DNA of 64,000 bases from Nodosilinea nodulosa PCC 7104 (lineage in GTDB: Bacteria; Cyanobacteriota; Cyanobacteriia; Phormidesmidales; Phormidesmidaceae): assembly GCF_000309385.1 (NCBI RefSeq), contig NZ_JH976537.1, forward strand, positions 1,514,214-1,578,213. Direction: 5' to 3'. Shown here piece by piece: positions 8,658 to 18,582 of this stretch; positions within the stretch are counted from its first letter, which is position 1, and each line of letters starts with the position of its first letter. The notes under the pieces are model-generated. The model saw only the letters and a list, made by a program, of their open reading frames with translations. It searched no databases and was not told the origin of the DNA. A program made the position numbers and the translations under genes.

Positions 8658-10091
8658 ATGGCAGACGGGATGTCAAAAAGCGTAGGAGCAGCCGGGCAGG
8701 TGCTGGGCTGTGTCGGCCTCAGTCGGTCGGTGGGGTTGACCACGCGGCTGGCCACCAGCGGCGAGGGGGAAGTTTGGCGCACCGACTGGCCAGGCCAGGT
8801 GGCCAAACTCTACTTCAACCCCAGCCGCGATCGCATCCGCAAGCTGGAGGTGATGATCGCCCACCCGCCCGCCGACCCCAACGCCGCCATTGGCCACCAC
8901 TCCTTTGCCTGGCCCCAGGCGCTGCTGCAAAACGCCGTAGGCAGTCCTGTGGGATTTTTGATGCCCGAGATTGCCCACAGCGTCGGCCTGTTCGATGTCT
9001 ACAATCCCCAGCGGCGGCGCACCGTATTACCCGGCTTTAACTGGCTGTACCTGCACGTCACGGCGATGAACATTGCCTCCATCACCCAGGCCATCCACGC
9101 TAAGGGCTACGTGCTGGGCGACATCAAGCCGCAGAATATTTTGGTCAACAACCAGGCTCTGCCCTCGGTGATCGACACCGACTCCTTTCAGGTGCGCGAC
9201 CCCAGCAGCGGTCAGGTATATCGCTGCCCGGTGGGGTCCGAGGGCTTTACCCCACCCGAGCTGCTAGGCTGCGACCTGGCCCAGATCGACCAGAGCGAAG
9301 GCCACGATCGCTTTCGCCTGGCCGTGATCATTCACCTGCTGCTGTTTGGCGATCAGCCCTTCAAGGGCGTGTGGACGGGCTATGGCGACTCCCCCGACCC
9401 CAACCAGCTGCTCAGCCAAGGCCACTGGCCCTACGGCAAGACCACGCTGATTCAGCCCGGCCCGCTGACCATTCCCCTGGAGACCGTACATCCCGAGCTG
9501 CAGCAGTGCTTTTTGCGCTGCTTTAACGAGGGCCACCGCGACGCCAGCCTGCGCCCCTCCCCGGCGGAGTGGCTGCGGGCGCTGAAGCTGGCGGTGGCCG
9601 ACCTGAAGGCCTGCCGAAGGGTCAACTGCCACTACTACAGCCAGAGCTACGGGCACTGCTACTGGTGCGATCGCAAAAAGACCCTGGGCATCGATGTCTT
9701 TCCCAAGGCTGCCCTCTCCCACCAGCAGCGGCAGGCCAAAAACCAAGCCGCCGTTAACACCCTGGTCAAGCCCTTGCAGGGTGCCGCTAAAGCCGCCGCC
9801 ACCTACATAGGCGAACATAAGCTACAGCTGTCGCTGCCGCGATCGCCGGGGTCACGTCCTCAAATTCCCTCTCTGACGTTGCCCAAACGGTGGACTTTGC
9901 CCGAACGGTGGATCAAATATGCTGTCACCACCGGCATTGTCTCCACAGCGGTCATCACTGTGGTTTTAATTGGCAAAGTCTTGATGGCCCAGGACGATGC
10001 CGAGTCGGTGGTTTTTGGCAGTCTTCTATTCGTCGGGCTGCTCGCCCTCTGGCCCCGCCTGGTGAAGTCGTCGGATCAGAGCGAAAAGTGA
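8658..10091 (+). CDS. membrane-anchored TerY-P-type protein kinase with Cys motif
   Basis: A 477-residue protein, starting at the ATG at 8658 with GGCGAGG just upstream (a TTG at 8634 is less likely). Kinase features: Gly loop SGEGEVW, Lys50 in VAKLYF, catalytic Asp155 in LGDIKPQNILVNN (HRD is LGD), metal Asp173 in IDTDSF (DFG is DTD), and GFTPPELL in place of APE. All four core catalytic residues remain, so activity is plausible. After the kinase domain comes a Cys-rich motif CRRVNCHYYS...YGHCYWC (C-x4-C, then C-x2-C) that may bind zinc, then two hydrophobic helices near the C-terminus (VTTGIVSTAVITVVLIG; SLLFVGLLALW). Partner phosphatase and VWA genes lie upstream. Confidence 0.85.
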   Translation: MADGMSKSVGAAGQVLGCVGLSRSVGLTTRLATSGEGEVWRTDWPGQVAKLYFNPSRDRIRKLEVMIAHPPADPNAAIGHHSFAWPQALLQNAVGSPVGFLMPEIAHSVGLFDVYNPQRRRTVLPGFNWLYLHVTAMNIASITQAIHAKGYVLGDIKPQNILVNNQALPSVIDTDSFQVRDPSSGQVYRCPVGSEGFTPPELLGCDLAQIDQSEGHDRFRLAVIIHLLLFGDQPFKGVWTGYGDSPDPNQLLSQGHWPYGKTTLIQPGPLTIPLETVHPELQQCFLRCFNEGHRDASLRPSPAEWLRALKLAVADLKACRRVNCHYYSQSYGHCYWCDRKKTLGIDVFPKAALSHQQRQAKNQAAVNTLVKPLQGAAKAAATYIGEHKLQLSLPRSPGSRPQIPSLTLPKRWTLPERWIKYAVTTGIVSTAVITVVLIGKVLMAQDDAESVVFGSLLFVGLLALWPRLVKSSDQSEK

Positions 10092-10101
10092 TTGGCGCGG
10101 G

Positions 10102-11478
10102 CTAGGGCTGCCTCGGGCGGGTCAACCGATGGAAGCGGGCCACAAAAATGATCCCAGCGGTAGCGACCCCGATCGATTGGCCAATCCACAGCCCGACGCC
10201 GCCCAGACCCAGCCCAAACCCCAGCAGATAGCCCGTGGTTATTCCCACCCCCCAAAAGGCCAGCCCGCTCAGCACCATGGGCGCGCGGGTATCTTGCAGG
10301 CCGTAGAGGGCTCCGGTGGCAACCCGCTGCACGCCATCGGTGAGTTCGGCCAGGGCGGCCACCAGCAGCATGGGCATGGCCAGGGCAACCACCGGAGCAT
10401 TCGCCGGATCGCTCAGATCCAGGTACAGCCCAACAATGGACTGGCGAAACACCAGCAAACCCACCGCCGCCAGTAGCATAAAGGCGGCGGCGATCGCCAT
10501 TGCCACATACCCGGCCCGCCGCGCCTGGGCCATATCCCCCTGCCCCAGCGCCTGCCCCACCCGCGCCGTCGCCGCGTAGGACATGCCCAGGGGCACCATA
10601 AAAATGAGGTAGATGGTCTGGTACACGGTCTGGTGGGCGGCCAGCACCTCGGGGCCGAGAATGCCCATCAAAAATGTGACCACCGCAAACAGGCCAAACT
10701 CCAGGGCAATGGTGACGGCGATCGCGCCCCCAATCCCCAGCAGCCGCCCGATCAGCCGGGGCTGCACTCGGTGCCAGCCCCGCCAAAAGCGATAGACCTG
10801 GAGCTGAGGATGCCTGAGGGTGTAGAGCAAAAACAGGCCCGCCATCAGCCAGTAGCTCAGCCCGCTGGCCAGCCCCAGCCCCCCCAGGCCCATCGCCGGA
10901 AAGCCCCATTTGCCAAAGCCCAGGGCATAGTTACCGGCAATGTTAAACGCCGTGCCCGCCAGCACAATTACAATCACCACCTGGGCCTGAGACAGGGCCG
11001 AGGCATAGCCCCGCAGCAGGGCAAAGCCCAGGGCCGGAAACGCCCCCCAGAGTATCCAGTGGAAGTAGGGGGCGGTCAGGGCGGCGATCGCCTCGGGCTG
11101 TCCCAGAAATCGCAGCACCCCATCCATCTGGCTGAGTGCCGCCATCAGGGGCAGGCTGAGGCCCAGCGATAGCCACAGGCCCTGGCGGGCGATCGCCTCA
11201 ACGTGCTCCCGATGACCTGCCCCAAAGGCCTCGGCCACCAGCGGCCCCACCGCCATCACAAACCCGCCCACCACGGCGATCAAAAACTGAAAGCACATTG
11301 CCGCCAGCCCCCCGGCGGCGAGGGTCTCAGCCCCCAGTCGCCCCATCATCAGCGTGTCGACAAAGCCCACCGCCGCCTGGGCCACCTGGGCAGCGGCCAG
11401 GGGCACCGCCAGGGCCAGAAAGGCTTGCACCTCTGAGCCAATGTTGGCCGAGGCCGGAGATTTTTCCTGTATGCGCAT
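10102..11478 (-). CDS. MATE-family multidrug/Na+ efflux protein (NorM type)
   Basis: A 458-residue integral membrane protein with about 12 hydrophobic segments in two homologous halves, typical of MATE exporters. Family-typical stretches include VPLAAAQVAQAAVGFVDTLM near the start, a GxFxMAVGPLVAEAFGAG loop in the first half, and GMSYAATARVGQALGQG in the second. MATE proteins export organic cations using Na+ or H+. It converges with the kinase gene (10 bp gap) and lies downstream of valS on the same strand, 92 bp apart. Substrate cannot be told. Confidence 0.9.
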   Translation of the reverse strand: MRIQEKSPASANIGSEVQAFLALAVPLAAAQVAQAAVGFVDTLMMGRLGAETLAAGGLAAMCFQFLIAVVGGFVMAVGPLVAEAFGAGHREHVEAIARQGLWLSLGLSLPLMAALSQMDGVLRFLGQPEAIAALTAPYFHWILWGAFPALGFALLRGYASALSQAQVVIVIVLAGTAFNIAGNYALGFGKWGFPAMGLGGLGLASGLSYWLMAGLFLLYTLRHPQLQVYRFWRGWHRVQPRLIGRLLGIGGAIAVTIALEFGLFAVVTFLMGILGPEVLAAHQTVYQTIYLIFMVPLGMSYAATARVGQALGQGDMAQARRAGYVAMAIAAAFMLLAAVGLLVFRQSIVGLYLDLSDPANAPVVALAMPMLLVAALAELTDGVQRVATGALYGLQDTRAPMVLSGLAFWGVGITTGYLLGFGLGLGGVGLWIGQSIGVATAGIIFVARFHRLTRPRQP

Positions 11479-11522
11479 TGAAAGATAAAACCCGAGGCAG
11501 TGAACCTGAGTTTGGGATTAGC

Positions 11523-11550
11523 ACAGTCCCGAAGGGCGGTACCGGACTGT
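11523..11550 (-). terminator. weak hairpin after valS
   Basis: Arms ACAGTCC (11523-11529) and GGACTGT (11544-11550) with a 14-base GC-rich loop between the valS stop and the MATE start. No T-run follows, so it may be only a dispersed palindrome. Confidence 0.3.
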
Positions 11551-11570
11551 CTCCGCCCCGTTGGATACCC

Positions 11571-14500
11571 CTACAGCATCGCCAGCCGCGACTTTAAAAT
11601 CGCGGCCTGGGCCTCAGATTCGGCCAGGGAGTCGCGCGCCCCCTGCACCACCTCAGCCGGGGCCTTATCCACAAAGCCAGCATTGCTCAGCCGCCCCGAG
11701 AGCGATTTGATTTCGGCCTCTACCTTGGCCAGGTCTTTCTCCACCTTGGCCCGCAGAGCATCCACATCGACTACCCCGGTGAGGGGAATCAGCACCTGCA
11801 CGGTGCCGGTCACCCCGGCGAACAGTTTCTGGGGCGGTTGAGCAGAGGTTTCTGACGCCAAAGGCTGAGCTGAGCGGCCACCCTCGCCGGTTTGGGTCGG
11901 GGGCACCAGAGTCAGCTTCGGGGTCGTAGCCCTTGGCGCAGCATCGTCTGGGCCAAAAATATTGCGCCGCCAGGTTTGGTAGCGTTGGCCAAGCTGCTGG
12001 CGATCGCCTTTAGTGAGCAAATTCCGCCGCACAAAGTTAAACACAAACCACAGGCCCACCAGCTCCATCAGGGTGCCAAACACGGGGGTGGTATCGACCG
12101 CCGTCACCAAGGCTCCGCCGAACTTCAGCAAGACCACCGCCGCAAAAATCCACAGCAGCGTAAATGCTGGCCGACGAATATCGGCAAAGAACGACCCGGT
12201 GTAGTGCAGGGGTTGCTCTAGCAGGGGCAGCATGCTGTGCCAGAAGTCTTGCACCTCCGCCACCACGGGGTTGCTGCTGAGATTTTCTGGAGGCTTGGCT
12301 GGTGAATTGACTGGTGAATTAACTGCGGCCCTGGGTGAATCGGCCCCGGCCTCAAGGGCATGGGCGGTGGAGACAGGCTGCTTGCCGCCGAGAATCACCA
12401 GGGTATCGATTTTGCCCAGATCTTTTATGTAGCTGGCGGTGGCGTGCAAAATGTGGCGCTCGTCGGCGCTCTCACTTTCCAGAATGGTCTCAATCCGCAG
12501 GCCGGGCTTGATGCCCGCCTCGGCCCGCAGGTTGCGCACCGTGCGCACCGTGTTGAACACTAGGGCAAACTGCTGCTCCAGGCTGTCATCCACCAGGCCG
12601 TCAAAGGCGGTGGGGTAGGGCTGCACCGCCAAAAACTGGTCGTCGCCCACCTGGGTCAGGGTGTGCCACACCTCTTCGGTAATGTGGGGCATAAACGGGT
12701 GCAGCAGCTTGAGAATGCCGTCGAGCACAAAGGCCAGGGTTTGCTGGGCCACCCGCCTGGAGGCGGGGTTGTCGCCCTGCAGGCGCGGCTTGACCAGTTC
12801 AATGTACCAGTCGCAAAAATCGCCCCAGGTAAACTCATACAGTTCCTTGGCGGCTTCGCCCATGCCGTAGGTATCCAGATGGCCGCGCACGCTCTGCACC
12901 ACCCGGTTAAAGCGCGACAGAATCCAGCGATCGCTCAGCTCCAGCTGGGTCGGGTCGGGTACGCCCAGATCGACAGAGGACTGCCCACCCAGGTTCATCA
13001 TCACAAAGCGGGAGGCGTTCCACAGCTTGTTGGTGAAGTTGCGGCTGGCTTCGACCGAGGCCGACTCGTCGGTGGTGCGATCGTACTCCAGGCGAATGTC
13101 TTGCCCAGCTCCGGTGACCTCGCGAATCAGCGTGTAGCGCAGGGCGTCGGTGCCGTACTTGTTGATTAGCACCAGCGGGTCGATGCCGTTGTTCGACGAC
13201 TTCGACATCTTTTTGTTGTTTTCGTCGCGCACCAGGCCGTGAATGTAGACAGTCTCGAAGGGCATGGTGTCGGTAAAGTGCCCCGCCATCATGGTCATGC
13301 GGGCCACCCAGAAGAAAATAATGTCGAAGCCCGTGACCAGGGTGGTGGTGGGGTAGTAGGTCTGAAAATCTTTGGCCGATTCATCGGGCCAGCCCATGGT
13401 CGAGAAGGGCCACAGACCGGAGGAAAACCAGGTGTCGAGCACGTCGGGGTCGCGGGTCAGGGTCACCCATTCGCCAAACCGCTCGGTGGCCTTTTCCCTA
13501 GCTTCCGCTTCCGTAGCAGCAACGAAGAATGGGGTATCGTCGGTGATGTCGCCGCCGGTTTCACTCACCGCATACCAGGCCGGAATCTGGTGGCCCCACC
13601 AGAGCTGGCGCGAGATGCACCAGTCTTTCAGGTTGACCAGCCAGTCGCGGTACACCTTAGTCCAGCGATCGGGCACGAACTTGGGCGACTGGCGATTGTC
13701 GAGATAATCTAGCGCGTTGTCAGCCAGGGGGCGAATCTTGACGAACCACTGGGTCGAGAGCAGCGGCTCGACGGGCACCTTGCCGCGATCGCTGTAGGGC
13801 ACCGTGTGGTGGTAGTCCTCAATGCGGACCAGAAAACCCTCCTCATCCAGCCGCCGCACCACCGCACTGCGGGCCTCAAAGCGATCTAAGCCCTCAAACG
13901 GCCCGGCATTCTCGTTCATGGTGCCGTCTTTGTTCATGACGGTAATCATGGGCAGATCGTGGCGCTGACCCATGGCAAAGTCGTTGGGGTCGTGGGCAGG
14001 GGTGACCTTCACGCAGCCGGTGCCAAACTCCGCATCCACGTACTCGTCGGCAATTACTGGAATTTCGCGGTTCACGATCGGCAGCATCAGGGTTTTGCCG
14101 ACCATATCCCGGTAGCGATCGTCGTTGGGGTTGACCGCCACCGCCGTGTCGCCCAGCATGGTTTCGGGCCGGGTGGTGGCCACCTCAACGTAGCCCGAGC
14201 CGTCGGTAAAGGGATAGCGGAAATGCCACAGGTGGCCGTCTACCTCCCGCTGCTCCACCTCCAGATCCGACACCGCCGACTGGCTGGCCGGGCACCAGTT
14301 GACCATGTAGTTGCCCCGGTAGATCAGCCCCTCGTCGTAGAGCTGGGTAAAGGCCGTCAGCACCGCAGTGTTGAGTCCCTCATCCATGGTGAAGCGCTCG
14401 CGGCTCCAGTCAACCGAAACGCCCAGCTTGCGCAGCTGGTTGACGATGGTGCCGCCCGACTCAGCCTTCCATTCCCAGGCCCGCTCCAGGTAGCGATCGC

Positions 14501-14837
14501 GCCCCACATCCTCCTTGTTCAGCCCCTCCGCCTGGAACTGGCGATCGAGAATGGTGCTGACCGCAATGCTGGCGTGGTCGGTGCCGGGCAGCCACAGGGT
14601 ATTGCGCCCCGCCATCCGCTGGTAGCGCACCAGGGTATCGATCAGCGCATTCTCAAAGGCGTGGCCCATGTGCAAACTGCCGGTCACATTCGGCGGCGGA
14701 ATCACCACGCAGAAGGGCTCGCCCGGATGGTCGGGGTCGGCCCTAAAGACCTGATTTGCTTCCCATTGAGTTTGCCACTTCGTCTCAGTCTGAGTGGGGT
14801 CGTACTGGGCAGAAAGCGTGGGAATGGAGGCCGTCAT
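11571..14837 (-). CDS. valS: valyl-tRNA synthetase with CAAD membrane-anchor insertion
   Basis: 1088 residues, longer than usual (~880-950). It attaches valine to tRNA-Val and edits mischarged threonine. Class I signatures: HMGH at 56-59 and KMSKS at 543-547; an editing domain lies between and the anticodon-binding domain follows. Between the anticodon domain and the C-terminal coiled coil ([19 protein letters not shown]) is an extra ~170-residue segment: a Pro/Ser linker, then ~859-956 with two transmembrane helices ([34 protein letters not shown]). This matches the CAAD domain of some cyanobacterial synthetases, known to anchor them to thylakoid membranes. Confidence 0.95.
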   Translation of the reverse strand: MTASIPTLSAQYDPTQTETKWQTQWEANQVFRADPDHPGEPFCVVIPPPNVTGSLHMGHAFENALIDTLVRYQRMAGRNTLWLPGTDHASIAVSTILDRQFQAEGLNKEDVGRDRYLERAWEWKAESGGTIVNQLRKLGVSVDWSRERFTMDEGLNTAVLTAFTQLYDEGLIYRGNYMVNWCPASQSAVSDLEVEQREVDGHLWHFRYPFTDGSGYVEVATTRPETMLGDTAVAVNPNDDRYRDMVGKTLMLPIVNREIPVIADEYVDAEFGTGCVKVTPAHDPNDFAMGQRHDLPMITVMNKDGTMNENAGPFEGLDRFEARSAVVRRLDEEGFLVRIEDYHHTVPYSDRGKVPVEPLLSTQWFVKIRPLADNALDYLDNRQSPKFVPDRWTKVYRDWLVNLKDWCISRQLWWGHQIPAWYAVSETGGDITDDTPFFVAATEAEAREKATERFGEWVTLTRDPDVLDTWFSSGLWPFSTMGWPDESAKDFQTYYPTTTLVTGFDIIFFWVARMTMMAGHFTDTMPFETVYIHGLVRDENNKKMSKSSNNGIDPLVLINKYGTDALRYTLIREVTGAGQDIRLEYDRTTDESASVEASRNFTNKLWNASRFVMMNLGGQSSVDLGVPDPTQLELSDRWILSRFNRVVQSVRGHLDTYGMGEAAKELYEFTWGDFCDWYIELVKPRLQGDNPASRRVAQQTLAFVLDGILKLLHPFMPHITEEVWHTLTQVGDDQFLAVQPYPTAFDGLVDDSLEQQFALVFNTVRTVRNLRAEAGIKPGLRIETILESESADERHILHATASYIKDLGKIDTLVILGGKQPVSTAHALEAGADSPRAAVNSPVNSPAKPPENLSSNPVVAEVQDFWHSMLPLLEQPLHYTGSFFADIRRPAFTLLWIFAAVVLLKFGGALVTAVDTTPVFGTLMELVGLWFVFNFVRRNLLTKGDRQQLGQRYQTWRRNIFGPDDAAPRATTPKLTLVPPTQTGEGGRSAQPLASETSAQPPQKLFAGVTGTVQVLIPLTGVVDVDALRAKVEKDLAKVEAEIKSLSGRLSNAGFVDKAPAEVVQGARDSLAESEAQAAILKSRLAML

Positions 14838-15147
14838 CGCAAAACCTGGAGCGTGGAACCGTGCTAACAGACAGTGTACCTATCGATTCTGCCATTTTAA
14901 TAACTGTTGCACCGTGGCTTGCGATCGCCCCACCCATCCCAGCCAACGCTACCAACCTGCCCCCCCAGCACAGCAAGCCAAACGTAAGCCTACTCTCCAG
15001 CCAACCCAAACCCCTACCCCACCCTCCCACTAACGCACCAACGCACCAGCGCTCTGACGCACCAACCCACCAACGCCCAAAAATTCTTCCCTGTAAATTT
15101 TGAACTTTGAACTTTGAATCTTGCCCTTTACCCTCCACACCCCACCA
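14838..15147. other. 310 bp spacer with short tandem repeats
   Basis: No gene. The region 14980-15100 is a C/A-rich run of short related words (CGCACCAA, ACCCACCAACG and relatives), and 15095-15120 has three TTGAACT-type heptamers in a row. Both patterns are like the short tandemly repeated repetitive sequences of filamentous cyanobacteria. The valS promoter should lie near 14840-14940. Confidence 0.6.
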
Positions 15148-16116
15148 CTACCCCCCCAACAACGCCAAAGCCCCCCGCAGCTGCTCCTTAACCGCCGCCG
15201 CCGATCGCCCCAGCGCCGCCTGCTCCTCTGCCGTTAGCGACAGCTCCAGAATCTCCTCTACGCCCCCCTGACCCAGCCGACAGGGCACCCCCAGGTACAG
15301 ATCGTCGAGCCCGTACTGACCCGTCAGGTGGGCCGCCAGGGGCAAAATACGCCGCTGGTGCCGCAGCATCGCCTCCACCATCACGCAGGCGGAAGAAGCT
15401 GGGGCGTAGTAGGCTCCGCCCTGCTTGAGCAGCTGCACAATTTCAGCGCCACCGTTACGGGTGCGATCGATTAGCTCCACCAGGCGATCGGCGCTCAGCA
15501 GCTCGCTCACCGGAATACCGCTGACGGTGGTGTAGCTGGGCAGGGGCACCATCAAGTCGCCGTGGCCCCCCAGCACCATGGCCGACACATCTTGCGGCGG
15601 CACCCCCAGCTCCCAGGCAATAAAGCGCTGAAACCGGGCCGAGTCGAGCACCCCGGCCATGCCCATCACCCGCTGGGGAGCAAGCCCGCTGGCCTTCCAG
15701 GCCAGGTAGGTCATCACGTCGAGCGGGTTGGTAACCACAATAATGCTGGCCAGAGGCGACACCGCCAGCGCCTGGTGCACCGTTTCGATCACAATTTTGC
15801 CGTTCACCTGGGTGAGGTCGTCGCGGGTCATGCCGGGGCGGCGGGGCAGCCCGGCGGTAATCACCACAATGTCTGAGTTGGCGGTGTCCTGGTAGTCGTT
15901 GGTGCCGACGATGGTGCGGTTGTGGCCTTCGCTGCCCGCCGCCTGGGCCAGATCCAGTGCCACCCCCTGGGGCCGACCCGCCACAATATCGATCAGCACC
16001 ACGTTGGCCAGGTTGTGCTCCAGCAGGCGCTGGGCCAGGGTGCTGCCCACGTTGCCAGCCCCCACCACGGTAACCTGGCTAGACGGGCGAGCAGAGGAAG
16101 CGGGGTAGGCAGTCAT
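15148..16116 (-). CDS. mdh: malate dehydrogenase (LDH-like family)
   Basis: A 322-residue NAD-dependent dehydrogenase. Rossmann motif [12 protein letters not shown]; acidic [11 protein letters not shown] after strand 2 favours NAD; substrate Arg pair in [13 protein letters not shown], where the residue after GLPR marks malate rather than lactate specificity; catalytic His in [10 protein letters not shown]. It interconverts malate and oxaloacetate. The gene stands alone on the minus strand between valS and a divergent regulatory gene. Lactate dehydrogenase is the alternative, less likely given the loop. Confidence 0.9.
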   Translation of the reverse strand: MTAYPASSARPSSQVTVVGAGNVGSTLAQRLLEHNLANVVLIDIVAGRPQGVALDLAQAAGSEGHNRTIVGTNDYQDTANSDIVVITAGLPRRPGMTRDDLTQVNGKIVIETVHQALAVSPLASIIVVTNPLDVMTYLAWKASGLAPQRVMGMAGVLDSARFQRFIAWELGVPPQDVSAMVLGGHGDLMVPLPSYTTVSGIPVSELLSADRLVELIDRTRNGGAEIVQLLKQGGAYYAPASSACVMVEAMLRHQRRILPLAAHLTGQYGLDDLYLGVPCRLGQGGVEEILELSLTAEEQAALGRSAAAVKEQLRGALALLGG

Positions 16117-16251
16117 GGGGTTTTTAAAAATAGAAGAGGGAGTAGCGATCGCTGACCAACAGACACTACATTAGAGTGCCCCAGCTGGTTGAGAAGGCGA
16201 GTGGCGTCGCCCATATTCTGGCGGATGCCGGACGGGTTAGAACCTGATTGT

Positions 16252-16300
16252 TGTGATTTAGATCATGGCTGAGCGTGACCCGTACACAACTCATCTGTGA
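16252..16300 (+). promoter_or_regulatory. two TGTGA half-sites (CRP-like), tentative
   Basis: TGTGA-TTTAGA-TCATG at 16252-16267 matches one full half and three bases of the other half of a CRP-type site (TGTGA-N6-TCACA). A second half-site TGTGATT begins at 16296, 44 bp (about four helical turns) on. They lie upstream of the promoter of the cNMP-EAL gene. Confidence 0.3.
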
Positions 16301-16313
16301 TTGGCCAGGTGTT

Positions 16314-16341
16314 TTGGAAAAGCTTACGGACACTTTACAAT
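16314..16341 (+). promoter_or_regulatory. sigma-70-type promoter of cNMP-EAL gene
   Basis: TTGGAA (16314-16319), 16 bp spacer, TACAAT (16336-16341). It predicts a start of transcription near 16348 and a ~60 nt leader before the ATG at 16408. Confidence 0.5.
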
Positions 16342-16407
16342 CTGGCCATAGGTGACTCCCAGGAAATAGGAGATGCTAAGACATAGCCTCCGAAAATCGT
16401 TCCTGCC

Positions 16408-17742
16408 ATGAAAAATGCCACTTCCCTAGCCAGTTTGTTTGCGGCGAAGGGGCCAGCCGCCCCAGAAGTCATCTCTCCAGAAGCCGACAGCAGTGCCCTG
16501 GTAGCCGACATTGCCGTGTCGCCCGAATGCAATATTCGGCTGTTTAGCGCCGGAGAAACCATTTTTGTAGAGGGAAGTTCTGCCGACCGGGCCTACATTA
16601 TTGAGTCGGGATACGTCGAAATTTTTGTGGGTGCTGGGGAAGACTCTCTCCAGCTAAACGTGCTAGGGCCGGGCGACATTTTTGGCGAAATGGGCATTAT
16701 TGACGCCTCACCTAGGTCGGCTTCGGCCAAGGCCCTTTGCCCCTGCCGCTGCATCGTGGTGTCTGCGGCTCAGGTGGCCGAGCGGATTGAGTCGTCGTCG
16801 CCGATGGTAAGGCTGTTCATCTCCATGTCGCTGCACCGCAACCGGGCCTACAGCGCCTACCTCAAAACCCTGTCCGATCCTCAAATTGGCCTGCCCAGTC
16901 CGGCCGTCACCGAAAAATCCTACGTTAAAAATCAGCAGTATCAGCAAATTTTAGAAGATATTAAGCTGGAAGCCGATCTGCAAAATGCGGTGCGCAATGA
17001 CGAGCTTTTTCTCATGTACCAACCGCTGTTTAATTTGAGCGATCAAAAAATAATTGGGTTTGAGTCTCTGCTGCGGTGGCAGTGCCCCCAGCGCGGCCTG
17101 GTAGGCCCCCAGCAATTTATTGCCATAGCAGAAGAAACATCGCTGATCTTACCCATGGGCGATTGGATACTAGAGCATTCCTGCGCTGACCTGAAGCGCT
17201 TCCAAACCCAGCTCGATCGCCAAGCACAAAAAAATACCAACTTCTTTGTCAGCATCAATATTTCGGTGCGGCAGTTTCAGCAGCCCGACTTTTTTGATCG
17301 GCTGATGGACTGTACCCAGCGCCACGGGGTGAGCGCCCGCCAAATCAAGCTAGAAGTGACCGAGCGCATTTTTTTAGACGAGGTAGAGGCCATTGACTCG
17401 ATTGACAAATGCCGTGCCGCCGGGTTTGAGGTTTCCCTTGATGACTTTGGCACCGGCTACTCCAGCCTCAACTACCTAGAGCGCTGCGAGATCGACTGCC
17501 TTAAAATCGACAAGTCATTTATTCAAAAGCTGTGCAGCAGCGATCGCGCCAAAATTTTAGTGGGTTCTATCATTGACATCGCCCGCCAGCTGGGCCTGCC
17601 CACCGTGGCCGAGGGCATCGAAACCCCCAGCCAAATGTCCGCCCTGCAAGCTATGGGCTGCGACATCGGCCAGGGGTTTTTGTTTAGTCACCCCCTGCCC
17701 TTCACCGAAGCGCTGGCCCTGATGGAGCAGCCGTTGCGGTGA
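16408..17742 (+). CDS. cyclic-nucleotide-binding/EAL-domain c-di-GMP phosphodiesterase
   Basis: 444 residues. An N-terminal Crp-like cNMP-binding domain (~35-150; FGEMGIIDASPRSASAKA is the phosphate-binding cassette, although the usual R-x-A pattern is R-S-A) is joined to a full EAL domain (~185-440). EAL residues: FESLLRW in place of ExLxR with E and R kept, IKLEVTER, DDFGTGYSSLNYL, LKIDKSFI and VAEGIET. The catalytic set looks complete, so it should hydrolyse c-di-GMP to pGpG, perhaps gated by cAMP. No DNA-binding or membrane domain. A one-protein link between cAMP and c-di-GMP is the attractive reading; it is inference. Confidence 0.88.
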   Translation: MKNATSLASLFAAKGPAAPEVISPEADSSALVADIAVSPECNIRLFSAGETIFVEGSSADRAYIIESGYVEIFVGAGEDSLQLNVLGPGDIFGEMGIIDASPRSASAKALCPCRCIVVSAAQVAERIESSSPMVRLFISMSLHRNRAYSAYLKTLSDPQIGLPSPAVTEKSYVKNQQYQQILEDIKLEADLQNAVRNDELFLMYQPLFNLSDQKIIGFESLLRWQCPQRGLVGPQQFIAIAEETSLILPMGDWILEHSCADLKRFQTQLDRQAQKNTNFFVSINISVRQFQQPDFFDRLMDCTQRHGVSARQIKLEVTERIFLDEVEAIDSIDKCRAAGFEVSLDDFGTGYSSLNYLERCEIDCLKIDKSFIQKLCSSDRAKILVGSIIDIARQLGLPTVAEGIETPSQMSALQAMGCDIGQGFLFSHPLPFTEALALMEQPLR

Positions 17743-17787
17743 AGGGCCGCCTCGAACTGGCTTAGCGGTCTCGGGGGCATGGCGCTG

Positions 17788-18297
17788 TTACCGCCGCACC
17801 CTAACCGTGGCCATCGCAACCTGGCGATTGGGCAACAGGCCCTTTTGAGCCAGATACTCTTGCAGCTGTCGGGGCTTCATTCGGCACAGATCTTTGGCCA
17901 GTTCCTGCACCTGAAATCGGCTGTTTGCCCCGGCCAAACACTCGCGCAAAATACCTAAAATTTGGGGTTCTGCCGCCAGCACTAAAGTGTTGAGATCGTG
18001 CGCTGCGATCAGAGCCTCTATCTGTGCCCCAATGGCCTGGGCAAAGCGACGCTCAAACTCCACCAGGTGATTGCCCCGATGATCGTCATAGCTGTGGCCT
18101 CGGCTGCCGTTGCCCCGGTTGCGCCCCGTTTTGGTATTGGCCCACAGGTCCTGGCCCGACATTTCTATAGCCGGGTTCGCCAGTTCGCAACGTTTAATTA
18201 AATCGGGGCCAGACTCTAAATCTGGGGTGGCCACAGGCTCTAAAGTTAAGAACCGAGCTTTGGCACCATCGACTACGGCTACGAGGAAGCGAGTCAT
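17788..18297 (-). CDS. host-attachment/baeRF-like protein
   Basis: A 169-residue soluble protein beginning TRFLVAVVDGAKARFLTLEP, the N-terminal pattern of proteins annotated as 'required for attachment to host cells', related to the eRF1-like baeRF families. A charged, Gly-rich linker (TGRNRGNGSRGHSYDDHRG) separates two parts; the second has AQIEALIAAHDLNTLVLAAEPQ-like and LAKDLCRM segments. Despite the name, the function in cyanobacteria is unknown. Monocistronic and convergent with the EAL gene. Confidence 0.7.
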   Translation of the reverse strand: MTRFLVAVVDGAKARFLTLEPVATPDLESGPDLIKRCELANPAIEMSGQDLWANTKTGRNRGNGSRGHSYDDHRGNHLVEFERRFAQAIGAQIEALIAAHDLNTLVLAAEPQILGILRECLAGANSRFQVQELAKDLCRMKPRQLQEYLAQKGLLPNRQVAMATVRVRR

Positions 18298-18582
18298 AGA
18301 ATCTCCCGTTGCTATTGGTTTGCTGGCGATCCTAACAAGTTATTTCGGGGCTTTGGGGACTGCGCATAAAGGTTAATCTGCGTTCAAAAAGGGTTAAGAA
18401 ACGGGGGGCTCAGGGCGACTGTCTGTTTCTATTAATGCGGTTTGCCGTTGACTTGGATGGCGTTTTATTGCTGAACATGAAGGCCTCTCATAACTATGGC
18501 CGTGAGCGATCGCGCTGGCCCGCTTGGGCCGCCCTTTGCCCATCGCGCCACAGCCGGGCCGTCTAAGTCATCGCGATAGGCA

